Shown here piece by piece: positions 54,164 through 63,524 of a DNA stretch of 64,000 nt. This stretch comes from Marinomonas posidonica IVIA-Po-181. GTDB lineage: Bacteria > Pseudomonadota > Gammaproteobacteria > Pseudomonadales > Marinomonadaceae. A program made the translations under genes and the position numbers. Within the stretch, counting starts at the first letter, position 1, and each line of letters opens with the position of its first letter. Where the stretch lies: the NCBI RefSeq assembly GCF_000214215.1, contig NC_015559.1, positions 2,529,001-2,593,000 on the forward strand, given 5' to 3'. A model generated the notes under the pieces. The model was not told the origin of the DNA. It searched no databases and saw only the letters and a program-made list of their open reading frames with translations.

Positions 54164-55387
54164 TTAAACTGCCGTTTTCTCACCTTTCATCGTGTCTGCT
54201 GATGACGCTCTTGGCCCAGTAACCGGAATAAATAGCGACAAGATCCCCGCCAAAAACAGTAGACTAGAGGCCGTCATTAACCATGAAATGTAGTTACCGG
54301 ATACATCATAAAGACGACCAGCCAAATAAGGACCAACAGCGCCACCAACTAAAAACACGGCATATACCAGTCCATACGCCAACCCATAAATTTGACGTGC
54401 AAACAAACGGCTAATTAAGAACGCAATCAAATCCACTTCGGCACCAATGGCTAAACCGGTAATAATGGCACCGGACTTAGCGTAAGCTGGTCCACCTAAA
54501 CCTAGAATCAAGAACCCAGCACTGGCTACCACAAATAATCCTGCGGTAATGTAAGCGGCTGAGAATCGGTCTAACAAGAATCCGACGACCAATCGACCAA
54601 TAATTACTGACACACCGATTAAGGAAGCAATTGCGCCAGCTTGCGGTGGTGTTAGACCACTATCTGTCAACATCGAAAAGAAATGCGCCACGGTACCGAG
54701 CACAGCCAGAGCGGTGAGCAAAAAGATCAAACATAAGTGATAAAAGCGCCAGTTATTCAGCAGACTTCCTATTGGCGTCGTTTTTACTTCCTTGGTGATC
54801 TCAGAGTCTTTTGCACCAATTAACAATAACCAGACAATAGGAATGGCGGAGGCAACCACAACCCCGAGGACAAAGTAACCCGCTCGCCAGCCATGAGCGG
54901 CCACATAAGGCGCTAATAACTCAGGCAATAAAATGGCACCTGTGCCTGTCCCTGTTAAAATAACGCCCAAGGCTTTGCCACGGTTTTGTTGAAAAGCCAC
55001 AATCACTAAACGAGTAAAAGGTAACGGGGTTGAGCCCGCTGTTAGCATAGACATAATGGCAATAATGACCAAATAACTGGTCAATCCTGTCGTAAAATGG
55101 CCCAATGCGAAAAAAGACAAAGACACCAATGCTAAAGAAATTAACGCTACCTTCGCACTGCCAAATCGATCGACTAGCCAACCTGTGGGAATCACCATGA
55201 TGGCCGCAAAGCTAGTGCCAATTAATGCACCAAGAGACGAATCAGCTCGAGTCCAACCAAATTCTGCCGCCAACGGTTTCATAAAAATACCGATGGAGTA
55301 GAAGTAAATCGAGCTAACCCCGACTGAAATGCCGATGAAAGCCGCTAGTAAAACACGCCAATTTTGTAGAAATTCAGAATCTTTCAT
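54164..55387 (-). CDS. MFS transporter, probable organic-acid or aromatic-acid permease
   Basis: A 407-residue transporter with 12 hydrophobic helices. The motif PTGWLVDRFGSAKVALISLALVSL (motif A type) follows helix 2, and the second half has IGRLVVGFLLDRFSAAYI. The N-terminal half resembles MFS monocarboxylate or oxalate-type permeases in general layout. It overlaps by four bases with a small membrane ORF upstream and lies 29 bases before the FAH gene. It is probably the importer for the compound processed by FAH and cyclase. The substrate is unknown. Confidence 0.88.
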   Translation of the reverse strand: MKDSEFLQNWRVLLAAFIGISVGVSSIYFYSIGIFMKPLAAEFGWTRADSSLGALIGTSFAAIMVIPTGWLVDRFGSAKVALISLALVSLSFFALGHFTTGLTSYLVIIAIMSMLTAGSTPLPFTRLVIVAFQQNRGKALGVILTGTGTGAILLPELLAPYVAAHGWRAGYFVLGVVVASAIPIVWLLLIGAKDSEITKEVKTTPIGSLLNNWRFYHLCLIFLLTALAVLGTVAHFFSMLTDSGLTPPQAGAIASLIGVSVIIGRLVVGFLLDRFSAAYITAGLFVVASAGFLILGLGGPAYAKSGAIITGLAIGAEVDLIAFLISRLFARQIYGLAYGLVYAVFLVGGAVGPYLAGRLYDVSGNYISWLMTASSLLFLAGILSLFIPVTGPRASSADTMKGEKTAV

Positions 55388-55518
55388 TTCACCTCTCCTG
55401 TCGATGATCCGTTAATGCACAAGGTTTCGATTGCTAAAATAGCAAACGAAAACATTGCCAAAGAAAAGACATTTACAGTAGGGTAAAGTGAATCCAAAAG
55501 ACGGGATAATCGTTTCAT
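55384..55518 (-). CDS. Small membrane protein ORF overlapping the MFS gene start
   Basis: A 44-codon frame runs from ATG 55518 to a TGA that overlaps the MFS ATG in an ATGA junction. The product has a basic N-terminus (MKRLSRLLDSLY) and one hydrophobic helix (VNVFSLAMFSFAILAIETL). GAGGA lies about 10 bases upstream of the start. The coupled position suggests it is translated together with the transporter. Its N-terminus is reminiscent of the small TRAP subunit DctQ, so it could be a degraded remnant. It is not a recognised family. Confidence 0.5.
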   Translation of the reverse strand: MKRLSRLLDSLYPTVNVFSLAMFSFAILAIETLCINGSSTGEVK

Positions 55519-55656
55519 GATTGAGTTTTCCTCATTTATTTTTATTGTGTCGGTAATCAAATTTCATAATAAATGAAGAATTAGGTATTAAAAAAATCGT
55601 ATTTCTCGATATCAATCATCTATTTTTTTAAATACTAATAATAAAAAGGAAATTCA

Positions 55657-56562
55657 ATGCGTTTTCATCACTTAGATTTGAACCTTTTAGTGGCACTTGA
55701 CACTATTTTAACCGAGCGTAATGTTACTCATTCCGCCCAAAAACTAAATATCAGCCAGTCTGCCGCCAGTGGCTTATTGTCTCGATTAAGAGACTATTTT
55801 GACGATGAATTACTGGTACAGTCGGGGCGCCAAATGTTACCAACGCCTTTGGCCGTATCACTACAAGAGCCATTAAAACGAGTGCTATTGGACATCAAAA
55901 CCAATATAGTCGGAGACAAGCATTTCGACCCGCTCGAATCGAATCGTCATTTCAAAATCATGGCATCGGACTATGTTACAACCGTGTTTCTTAGCCCTTT
56001 ATTTAATCATGTTCACCGCTTGGCTCCGAACATGACTTTCGACATTATTCCCAATAACAATCAATACAATGACGCCATCGCGAGAGGCGACATTGACTTT
56101 CTCATCCAACCCAATCTCTATATGAAAAATGATCAGCCCAAAGCATTCTTGTTTGAAGATTCCTATTCTTGTGTCGTATGGCGAGATAACCCTCTAGTAG
56201 GCGACACTATCAATAATGAAGAGTACTTAAGTTTAGGGCATGTGGTGATTAATTTAGGGGAGATGCGAGTCCCCAGTTTTGAAGAAGACTTTGCGAAAAA
56301 ATATGGCCAAGATAGGCGCATAGAAGTACACACCAGCGACTTTAATACCTTGCCACATTTGGTCGTGGGCACCAACCGTATTACCGTCATGCAGACTCGC
56401 CTGGCCCGTATTCACGCTAAAACCCTGCCCATTAAGATCATCAATACGCCAGAACCTATTCCAAGCTTACGGGAATACATGCAGTGGAATCGTATTCTTG
56501 ACAGTGATCCAGCACATGAGTGGCTTAGAAGTATGTGCCATCAAGTATTCTCCCCAGAATAG
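55657..56562 (+). CDS. LysR-family transcriptional regulator (NodD/NahR-like branch)
   Basis: A 301-residue regulator beginning MRFHHLDLNLLVALDTILTER, with the helix-turn-helix THSAQKLNISQSAASGLLSRLR. The effector part has FKIMASDYVTTVFLSPLF and FDIIPNNNQYNDAI, similar in style to NodD and NahR regulators that sense aromatic inducers. AAAAAGGAA lies before ATG. It is divergent from the small ORF/MFS/FAH/cyclase operon and is its likely regulator. The inducer is unknown. Confidence 0.88.
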   Translation: MRFHHLDLNLLVALDTILTERNVTHSAQKLNISQSAASGLLSRLRDYFDDELLVQSGRQMLPTPLAVSLQEPLKRVLLDIKTNIVGDKHFDPLESNRHFKIMASDYVTTVFLSPLFNHVHRLAPNMTFDIIPNNNQYNDAIARGDIDFLIQPNLYMKNDQPKAFLFEDSYSCVVWRDNPLVGDTINNEEYLSLGHVVINLGEMRVPSFEEDFAKKYGQDRRIEVHTSDFNTLPHLVVGTNRITVMQTRLARIHAKTLPIKIINTPEPIPSLREYMQWNRILDSDPAHEWLRSMCHQVFSPE

Positions 56563-56570
56563 CCAGCCTA

Positions 56571-56595
56571 AAAAAGAGGAGGCAGTCGCCTCCTC
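56571..56595 (-). terminator. Terminator downstream of the porin gene
   Basis: GAGGAGGC (56576-56583) pairs with GCCTCCTC (56588-56595) around AGTC, and on the minus strand is followed by TTTTT. It ends the porin transcript and may also serve the converging LysR gene. Confidence 0.85.
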
Positions 56596-56628
56596 AAACT
56601 CTCGGGAAATCTTATACCCTATTAGGGG

Positions 56629-57780
56629 TTAAAAAGCGTAACTAACGCCAGTCCCATAACTGGTACCGGAAGATTGATCCGTTACTTCATCTTTCATTAA
56701 ACGGGTAAACCAAGTAGCTCGCTTGGATAGCGCATAGTCATAGCCTAACGTCATCGTTGTGCGCTGCAGATCTTTTGCCCAGCTTCGTTCCATTGTGCTG
56801 TTGGCCAAAGACGCTTTTACCACACCAGGACCAACGGGTGAGGACAGTCCAACTTGCAACATATTAATCTGAAAGTCTTGGCTGACACTGTCGCGTGTGC
56901 CCTCTACTTTACTCTGACTAACTTGTCCGTAAAGTTTGAACGTTTTGAAATCATAGGACAAACCTAACTGAGCATTCGAGTAATCTTCAGTGGTAAAGGT
57001 TGGCGTTGCCTCAGACAGCGTGGAAAAACCTAAAGGATAGGTAAAGGTCGCACCTTTTATCTCATCTACTGATACCACCGCCGCAAATGGAAAACCACCC
57101 ACTGTAACGCTCGCGCCATAACGCTCGCCTGTCGTGCCACCCTCATCTGGAGCAGCCATAACAGCGACGCTCATACCTGATATCTTAGGCAATGAATATT
57201 GTATGGCGTTATCCCACGCAGAGTCAGTGCTGCCCAATCCTGTTGCCATGGGTTGCGCCGGACTGCCAATATAGGTATGTAAAAAACTCGGACTGTATTC
57301 GTTGGACGCCCCAAAAGGGTTAAAACGAATCGTATTGATAAAGTTTAATGACGTCAGGCGACCTGCTTTGATACTCCCCAGAGAACCTTCCAAGCCCCCC
57401 CAAGCATAGCGACTGTAGAAACTTTCATCAGTTAACCCTCTGGTGCTATCTCCCTCGTCAATTTGAATAAAGCTCGATATGCCCATTTTCGCTTCCAAGC
57501 CATCAGACAACTTGGTCTGGCCAGACAAACCGATATGAGATGTGGTCATCATATTGCTGTCCACAGACACATTCGCATCGTCTTGACTACTCAATTGCCG
57601 CGACTGAGCGCCTAAATTGAATACCCCAGAAAAACGTAACGAAGATGTATCCGATGAATACAAGTCTCCGGCCACCGCACTGCCAGTCGCCAAAGCACAG
57701 GTAAGAAAAATGCCTAAAGGTTTTAGAGAAATACATAAAGAGGAAAGGTTTACACTAGAATTTCGCGTGACCATGTTCAT
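56629..57780 (-). CDS. Gram-negative general porin (trimeric OmpC/Porin_4-like)
   Basis: A 383-residue outer-membrane beta-barrel protein. The signal peptide ends GSAVAGDLY (near residue 38). The mature part has alternating strands such as LRFSGVFNLGAQSRQL, AKMGISSFIQIDEG and SLGSIKAGRL, a long L3-type loop NTIRFNPFGASNEYSPSF, and the C-terminal strand SYGTGVSYAF with the terminal Phe used by the BAM machinery. It would let small solutes, probably aromatic acids here, cross the outer membrane. The gene stands alone between two LysR-regulated operons. The ATG two codons downstream is an alternative start. Confidence 0.86.
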   Translation of the reverse strand: MNMVTRNSSVNLSSLCISLKPLGIFLTCALATGSAVAGDLYSSDTSSLRFSGVFNLGAQSRQLSSQDDANVSVDSNMMTTSHIGLSGQTKLSDGLEAKMGISSFIQIDEGDSTRGLTDESFYSRYAWGGLEGSLGSIKAGRLTSLNFINTIRFNPFGASNEYSPSFLHTYIGSPAQPMATGLGSTDSAWDNAIQYSLPKISGMSVAVMAAPDEGGTTGERYGASVTVGGFPFAAVVSVDEIKGATFTYPLGFSTLSEATPTFTTEDYSNAQLGLSYDFKTFKLYGQVSQSKVEGTRDSVSQDFQINMLQVGLSSPVGPGVVKASLANSTMERSWAKDLQRTTMTLGYDYALSKRATWFTRLMKDEVTDQSSGTSYGTGVSYAF

Positions 57781-58195
57781 AGTTTAAGTATCCATATTGT
57801 TATTTTTGTTAAGATTGTTTTGAAGCTAAACAATAAATAAGGAAACTTATCTTTAAAAATCGATTATTGTGATATCTTATATCCAATTTTTCATATAACA
57901 CTTTATGCAATTTTGCCCTGTGCCATTTCTAAATAAAGCACATATTTTGCTTTCATATAAAGGTATGAATCCCTATATTATGCGTGATATATATGTCAAA
58001 AAATTACGCTTAAAGTGCTATGAGTCAACAAGACGGTGGCAGCGATACTAGTGAGTTGGGACGTTTGGCTAGACGTTTTAAAAGCAAGTGAATGACGATA
58101 TTACTCATAATATGAGCCATCGCCATCCTGCTAGAAAGGCCTGCCTTACTGACAATGAGGCTCTTATCAGGATGACTAGAATTGAACTCAGTTTA
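57781..58195. other. Intergenic region of about 415 bases upstream of the porin gene
   Basis: It holds the AT-rich promoter region of the porin (57800-57960) and the end of the LysR transcript coming from the other side. The longest frame (23 codons from 58020) has no support. No RNA or repeat is recognised. Confidence 0.4.
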
Positions 58196-59101
58196 CTATT
58201 CTGAAAACAATTCAAAGATCAAATTCCGAAACCAGACATTGCCCGTGTCCTGATGATAACGGCGATGCCAAAACATATTGATTTGTGCTGGAGGAATATC
58301 GACAGGATGGGCTTTCACGATTAAATTCAGATTTTCGGCCGTTTGTAGAGCCAGCTTTTCGGTCACGGTGGCAATAAGATCGGTTTTTGCCACAATGTAA
58401 GGTGCCGAAATAAAGTGCGGGAGTTTCAATTTACTGACTCGTAATACTCCACTTTTTGCTAATAATTTCTCCACCCTACCATGCCCTGTATCTCGAGCCT
58501 CTATTATAATGTGCTCTGATTTAGAGAAGTCTTCTAAGGTTAACTTTCCCGTCGCACAAGGATGTCCTTCTCGCATCAAACAAACATAATCTTGATCGAA
58601 TAAACGACGCTGATAAAAACCCGCTTCCAGTTGTGGTAACAGTCCAATGGCCAGATCCACACTGCCAGTTTCTAGCTCTTCTTTTAAGGAATGCCCTTGG
58701 TCTCTTACCGTGCTGACCGAAATATTAGGGGCGTGCTCAGCAAGGTAGGCCATCAGACGCGGCAACATATAAATCTCCCCCAAATCCGTCATATTGATGC
58801 AAAAAGATCGGTCACTCGACAAAGGGTCAAAACGCTCCTGATAATTTAATCCGTCCTGCAATGTACTCAACGAATAGCCAATAGATTCCGCAATACTATC
58901 TGCAAATGGCGTAGGTCTCATGCCTCGCGCCGTCCTTTCAAATAACTCGTCATGCAAGGCCAGCCTTAGCCTCGCAAGCGCATTACTGACCGCAGGTTGT
59001 GTCAATCCTAGGTGCTCTGCTACCAAACCAGTTTTCCGTTCTCGGTACATTAGTTGAAAAACAACCAGCAAATTTAAATCAATATCTTGTAGTCGAATCA
59101 T
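58196..59101 (-). CDS. LysR-family transcriptional regulator divergent from salicylate 5-hydroxylase-like operon
   Basis: A 301-residue regulator beginning MIRLQDIDLNLLVVFQLMYRERKTG, with the helix-turn-helix VAEHLGLTQPAVSNALARLR. The effector domain reads FCINMTDLGEIYMLPRL and ISVSTVRDQGHSLKEELETG, in the NahR/NagR style. ATG 59101 is the start; an upstream frame from 59209 lacks homology. It lies 176 bases from the divergent reductase gene. By position and family it is the probable salicylate-responsive activator, comparable to NagR. Confidence 0.9.
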   Translation of the reverse strand: MIRLQDIDLNLLVVFQLMYRERKTGLVAEHLGLTQPAVSNALARLRLALHDELFERTARGMRPTPFADSIAESIGYSLSTLQDGLNYQERFDPLSSDRSFCINMTDLGEIYMLPRLMAYLAEHAPNISVSTVRDQGHSLKEELETGSVDLAIGLLPQLEAGFYQRRLFDQDYVCLMREGHPCATGKLTLEDFSKSEHIIIEARDTGHGRVEKLLAKSGVLRVSKLKLPHFISAPYIVAKTDLIATVTEKLALQTAENLNLIVKAHPVDIPPAQINMFWHRRYHQDTGNVWFRNLIFELFSE

Positions 59102-59225
59102 GGTAGAGATCTCACTGATGTGAATAATTATTATTAGGATTATTTTATATCTGAATATCTCAACAACTTCTATAGTCAATTCCATACAACAGCATCGCAC
59201 ATAAATCAAACAATAATAAGAGACC

Positions 59226-59254
59226 TTTTCACGTCATCACAGTAGCCGTATAAA
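59226..59254 (+). promoter_or_regulatory. Candidate sigma-70 promoter of the salicylate 5-hydroxylase-like operon
   Basis: TTTTCA (59226-59231), a 17-base spacer and TATAAA (59249-59254) precede ATG 59278. The weak -35 agrees with need for a LysR activator encoded divergently. Confidence 0.45.
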
Positions 59255-59277
59255 GATCTCAATAAATAAGAGCGACC

Positions 59278-60264
59278 ATGGAAATACTCATTAAACCTAC
59301 CAATAAAACGATCAGTGCCTCGCAAGGCAGCACCTTGCTAGAAGCGTTTTTGGAAAATGACATCGCCATTTCCTATAGCTGTCTCTCAGGTCGATGTGGA
59401 ACCTGCCGCTGTAAAGTTATTGAAGGTTCAGTGAACGGACCAGCAGCTGCAGAAGGACGTTTAGCACAACATGGCCAATTCGTTTTAGCCTGTCAAAGTC
59501 GTGTTGAAACGGATTCGATTATTGAAATCCCAGAACCTGATGAAATCGTTACGCACCCAACAAAGACGATAAAAGCGGAAATAGTGTCTTTCGATATATT
59601 ATCGAATGATGTGCGTAGATTAAGACTCAAAACCAACAAAACCTTCGATTATTCTCCCGGTCAATTCGCCAACCTAACTTTTTGGCGTGAAGACGGTACA
59701 CGATCTTACTCTATGGCAGGCACAACGGACGATGATTCGTTAGAGTTCCACATTCGTCTTGTGCCGAATGGTCGAGTGACATCCAAGCTCGATGAACAAA
59801 TCAAGATTGGTGAATCCATCAAACTCAATGGCCCACTTGGGGCCTCTTATCTTAGACGTAAAAATACCGACCCTATGTTGTGTATTGCTACCGGGACAGG
59901 GCTTGCACCTATCCTTTCAATTGTCCGAGGCGCACTAGAATCTGGAATGCAAAATAACATTCAACTGGTGTTTGGCGCGCGCACTGAAGAAGACTTATAC
60001 GGCTTGGATTATTTGGAAAAATTGGCCTCTGAATACGCCAACTTCCAGTACCTAATTGCCTTAGATCATACAAAACCCAATAGTCCACATTTTCGAGGTC
60101 TGGTAACCGAGGCCATCACAGAACGTTTTCCAGAGCTTAAAAATTGGCGCATTTATTTAGCGGGAGCGCCAGCGATGGTGGAAGCCGCCTCTTTGGTTTG
60201 CAGCAAACGCGGAGCCGATATCGATCGTATATATGCCGATGCCTTTTACCCTAGCGGGGTTTAA
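59278..60264 (+). CDS. Oxygenase ferredoxin reductase component (NagAa/NahAa-like)
   Basis: A 328-residue reductase that moves electrons from NAD(P)H through FAD to a Rieske ferredoxin. The N-terminal plant-type [2Fe-2S] domain has Cys35, Cys40, Cys43 and Cys72 (SCLSGRCGTCRC). The FAD domain follows (RSYSMAGTT, near 145), then an NAD-binding domain (CIATGTGLAPI, near 202). Length and layout agree with NahAa. It is the first gene of a nagAa-G-H-Ab-ordered set and probably serves the hydroxylase encoded next. Confidence 0.9.
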   Translation: MEILIKPTNKTISASQGSTLLEAFLENDIAISYSCLSGRCGTCRCKVIEGSVNGPAAAEGRLAQHGQFVLACQSRVETDSIIEIPEPDEIVTHPTKTIKAEIVSFDILSNDVRRLRLKTNKTFDYSPGQFANLTFWREDGTRSYSMAGTTDDDSLEFHIRLVPNGRVTSKLDEQIKIGESIKLNGPLGASYLRRKNTDPMLCIATGTGLAPILSIVRGALESGMQNNIQLVFGARTEEDLYGLDYLEKLASEYANFQYLIALDHTKPNSPHFRGLVTEAITERFPELKNWRIYLAGAPAMVEAASLVCSKRGADIDRIYADAFYPSGV

Positions 60265-60373
60265 CAGCATTTATCTAATTTTTTGACATAAAAGTAAGGC
60301 CTTTTCAGGAAACCAGTCATTTCTTTTTAAGGCCAATATTCAACCCACAATAAAGACAAAAAGGGCGAATAAA

Positions 60374-61630
60374 ATGAGTCATGAAAATCCTATTCCAATG
60401 ACACCTATTTGGGAGCATGAAGACACCAGTCGAATTCCCTTTTGGGCTTATACAGACAAAGACATACATAAGCAGGAGCTTGAGAAACTCTTTTATAAAA
60501 AACATTGGTGTTATGTCGGATTAGAAGCCGAAATTCCACAACCTGGCGACTTCAAACGCACGGTTATTGGCGAACGTTCCGTCATTATGGTCCGTCATGA
60601 AGATAACAGTATTTATGTGGTTGAAAACGTTTGCGCCCATCGGGGCATGCGTTTTTGTCGAGAAAAACATGGCCATGTCAAAAGCTTTACCTGCCCTTAT
60701 CACCAATGGAATTACGACCTAGAAGGCAAGCTGCAAGGGGTTCCTTTCCGCCGAGGTGTCAAACAAGATGGCAAAGCAAAAGGCGGCATGCCTAAAGATT
60801 TCAAAACATCTGATCATGGCTTAACCAAACTACTAGTCGCAACGCGCGGCGGCGTTGTTTTCGCCAGTTTTGACCATGATGTCGAGTCATTTGAAGATTT
60901 TCTTGGCCCCACTATGTTGTCCTACTTTGATCGAATGTTTAATGGTCGCAAGCTCACCTTGTTGGGTTACAACAAGCAACGTATTCCAGGCAATTGGAAA
61001 CTGATGCAGGAAAACATCAAAGACCCTTACCACCCAGGTTTACTGCATACCTGGTTTGTCACTTTTGGCTTATGGCGTGCAGATAACCGCTCTGAGTTAA
61101 AAATGGATGAGCATTTTCGCCATGCCGCGATGATCTCAACACGAGGCTCAGGCGGTAAAGACACACAAACCACGAATGTTTCCAGTTTTAAAGAGTCCAT
61201 GCAGCTCAATGACCCTAGCTTCTTAGATGTCGAAGTCGAGCCATGGTGGGATGGCCCGACCGCCGTCATGATGACCCTCTTCCCAAGCGTCATTCTGCAA
61301 CAGCAGGTTAACAGTGTCAGTACCCGTCATATTCAACCAAACGGCCATGGTTCGTTCGACTTTGTTTGGACGCATTTTGGCTACGAAGACGATACCCCCG
61401 ACATGACCGAGCGTCGTTTGCGCCAAGCGAATCTGTTTGGCCCTGCGGGCTTTGTTTCGGCGGATGACGGTGAAGTCATTGAATTTTCTCAACAGGGTTT
61501 TGAGCAGAAACCTTTCCATCGTTCACTGGCAGAACTGGGCGGGAAAGAAATAGAAGAAACCGATCATATGGTCTCTGAAACCTTAATCCGAGGCATGTAC
61601 GCCTACTGGCGCAAAGTGATGGGAGTATGA
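60374..61630 (+). CDS. Rieske oxygenase large subunit, salicylate 5-hydroxylase (NagG)-like
   Basis: A 418-residue alpha subunit. The Rieske centre has Cys87, His89, Cys107 and His110 (CAHRG and CPYHQWNY). The catalytic iron site is ENIKDPYHPGLLH (His220, His225) with the bridging Asp217. The sequence is close, from memory, to NagG, which with NagH hydroxylates salicylate at C5 to gentisate. The block VNSVSTRHIQPNGHGSFDFV near 312 also fits. It overlaps the small-subunit gene by four bases (ATGA). Related substrates such as anthranilate cannot be excluded by sequence. Confidence 0.9.
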   Translation: MSHENPIPMTPIWEHEDTSRIPFWAYTDKDIHKQELEKLFYKKHWCYVGLEAEIPQPGDFKRTVIGERSVIMVRHEDNSIYVVENVCAHRGMRFCREKHGHVKSFTCPYHQWNYDLEGKLQGVPFRRGVKQDGKAKGGMPKDFKTSDHGLTKLLVATRGGVVFASFDHDVESFEDFLGPTMLSYFDRMFNGRKLTLLGYNKQRIPGNWKLMQENIKDPYHPGLLHTWFVTFGLWRADNRSELKMDEHFRHAAMISTRGSGGKDTQTTNVSSFKESMQLNDPSFLDVEVEPWWDGPTAVMMTLFPSVILQQQVNSVSTRHIQPNGHGSFDFVWTHFGYEDDTPDMTERRLRQANLFGPAGFVSADDGEVIEFSQQGFEQKPFHRSLAELGGKEIEETDHMVSETLIRGMYAYWRKVMGV

Positions 61631-62106
61631 CAATGAAAGCAGACAACTACCTAAAACTGACTCAATTTTACCAAAACTACGCCGCTATGGTTGATCAAGA
61701 AAATTGGGACGCGTGGCTCGACATGTTTAGCGAAGATTGCGTTTACAAGGTTCAAGCCAGAGAAAACTATGAACGCAACTTGCCCATGGCCGCATTATCA
61801 CTCACCAGTAAAGGCATGCTGAAAGACCGTATTTACGGTATCACAGAAACCATATTTCACGACCCTTACCACCAGCTGCATCTGGTTTCATCGCCTCTGA
61901 TATTAAGTGAATCAGATGACGGCATCATTGAATCACAAGCTAATTACACGGTTTTTCGAACCAAGAATAATGGCATTGCTGAAGTCTATAACGTCGGTCG
62001 TTATCTGGATCATTTACGCCTAACGGAACAAGGTATTCAGATCAAATCTCGACTCTGCATTTTTGACAACGAGATGATTCTTAATTCTTTGATTTACCCA
62101 ATTTAA
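61627..62106 (+). CDS. Aromatic-ring hydroxylase small subunit, NagH-like
   Basis: A 159-residue beta subunit of a ring-hydroxylating oxygenase with the SnoaL-like fold. The pattern LTQFYQNYAAMVDQENWDAWLDMFSEDCVYKV and VYNVGRYLDHL (cores) is typical; the protein has no catalytic metal and helps build the hexamer. ATG overlaps the stop of the large subunit gene. It directly precedes the ferredoxin gene. Size agrees with NagH. Confidence 0.9.
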   Translation: MTMKADNYLKLTQFYQNYAAMVDQENWDAWLDMFSEDCVYKVQARENYERNLPMAALSLTSKGMLKDRIYGITETIFHDPYHQLHLVSSPLILSESDDGIIESQANYTVFRTKNNGIAEVYNVGRYLDHLRLTEQGIQIKSRLCIFDNEMILNSLIYPI

Positions 62107-62128
62107 TACTCGAAAAAAGAGGTTTTCC

Positions 62129-62443
62129 ATGAGTGATAACTGGATAGAGACCATCAGCATTGACGATGTTCCTGAAGACGATGTCATTGGCGTTACGGTC
62201 AATGGTCATCAAATCGCGCTGTATAAAGTCGAGGATGAAATCTTTGCGACAGACAATGTCTGCACACACGGGCATGCCCTATTAAGCGATGGATTTTTAG
62301 AAGACGGAGAAATCGAATGCCCGCTTCATCAAGGGAGATTCTGTATAAAAACGGGAAAAGCCATGAGCGAACCCTTGACTGAGGATATCAAAGCATACGC
62401 AACTCGAATGGAAGACGGGCAGGTTTTCCTAAAGTTTAGATAA
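62129..62443 (+). CDS. Rieske [2Fe-2S] ferredoxin component (NagAb/NahAb-like)
   Basis: A 104-residue soluble Rieske ferredoxin. The cluster ligands are Cys45, His47 (VCTHGHA), Cys64 and His67 (ECPLHQGRF). It shuttles electrons from the reductase at 59278 to the large subunit. GGTTTTCC upstream contains a weak ribosome site (AAGAGG). It is the last of four genes in the nagAa-G-H-Ab order. Confidence 0.92.
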   Translation: MSDNWIETISIDDVPEDDVIGVTVNGHQIALYKVEDEIFATDNVCTHGHALLSDGFLEDGEIECPLHQGRFCIKTGKAMSEPLTEDIKAYATRMEDGQVFLKFR

Positions 62444-62520
62444 GATTAATAGCTCGTTCGTAGAACCATCGCGAACCACTTAGCCAGCAAAAAATAACTA
62501 TAAATAACCTGGAGAGAACA

Positions 62521-63483
62521 ATGAAAAAATCAATATTAGCACTGATCACTGCAAGCGTTATTACACTAATCTCTACCAATGTATCGGCACAAATTTTGTC
62601 GATCGCGTCACCACCACAAGGTTCTATTTGGAACACCATGAGTAACGGCATGGCCAATGTTGGGCGCTCTAAAGCCAATATCAATTTGGTTGTTCAACCC
62701 TATAGTGGTAATCGCGCTATGATGGATGCCGTTAACCAAGGCTTAGCCGAGTTTGCTATTAATGATATCAATGACGCCATTGTCGCGGTACAGGGAAAGG
62801 CTGATTATAAAGGTAAACAACGTCGTCATTTAAAAGTAGCACTGCGCATTAGCCCTCAGCCGATTGGCATTTTTGTCAAAAAGCAATCCGACATTAACCG
62901 CATCGAAGACCTAAAAGGGAAACGAGTCGCTTCGGGGTGGAATGCGTTTCCGATTGGCCGCCCTCATATGGAAGCTATGCTGGCGACTGGCGGCTTAACT
63001 TGGGAAGATGTAAAAAAGGTTCCTGTCCCTGACCTAATCCGTGCCGCAGACAATCTTTCATCAGGCCGACTGGACGCCACTTATTTTGCCATTGGTGGAC
63101 CAAAAGTAGCGGAAGTAGATGCTTCCGTAGGCGGTGTAAAATTCTTACCCGTTAACACAGATCAAACGGCACGCGATGCCATTCTTAAAGTACGTCCAGC
63201 CTTTTATTTTTCCGAAGTAAAACCAGCGCCACATCTAGTTGGCATAGACAAACCAACCCAAATGCTGACTTGGGATAACGTTCTAATCGTTAACGATAAA
63301 GTATCTGACGAAGATGTTTATCACATGGTAAAAGCCATTCTCGAGAACAAAGACGCTTTAATTAAAATATTCCCAGGTTTCAAAGCACTCGCGGTTAATA
63401 CCGTGAATAAAAACTATCCGGGGATTCAATATCATCCTGGTGCCATTCGTTACTTCAAAGAACAGGGCCTTTGGGAGGAATAA
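62521..63483 (+). CDS. TAXI-family TRAP transporter solute-binding protein
   Basis: A 320-residue periplasmic receptor. Signal peptide ends NVSAQILSIA (near 24). The start SIASPPQGSIWNTMSNGMANV, the segment VVQPYSGNRAMMDAVNQGLAEFAINDINDA and RIEDLKGKRVASGW are standard for the TAXI family, which feed fused TRAP permeases. It lies 77 bases after the ferredoxin gene and 42 bases before the permease gene. It could take up the aromatic acid used by the hydroxylase, probably salicylate or a related compound; the ligand is an inference from position. Confidence 0.9.
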   Translation: MKKSILALITASVITLISTNVSAQILSIASPPQGSIWNTMSNGMANVGRSKANINLVVQPYSGNRAMMDAVNQGLAEFAINDINDAIVAVQGKADYKGKQRRHLKVALRISPQPIGIFVKKQSDINRIEDLKGKRVASGWNAFPIGRPHMEAMLATGGLTWEDVKKVPVPDLIRAADNLSSGRLDATYFAIGGPKVAEVDASVGGVKFLPVNTDQTARDAILKVRPAFYFSEVKPAPHLVGIDKPTQMLTWDNVLIVNDKVSDEDVYHMVKAILENKDALIKIFPGFKALAVNTVNKNYPGIQYHPGAIRYFKEQGLWEE

Positions 63484-63524
63484 CCTCCTTTCATCACCCT
63501 ATTTTTTCTGAAAAGGTACTTTAA

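Noticed and set aside
58020..58091. Frame of 23 codons upstream of the porin gene
   Set aside because: Too short, no hydrophobic or other feature, and no ribosome site.
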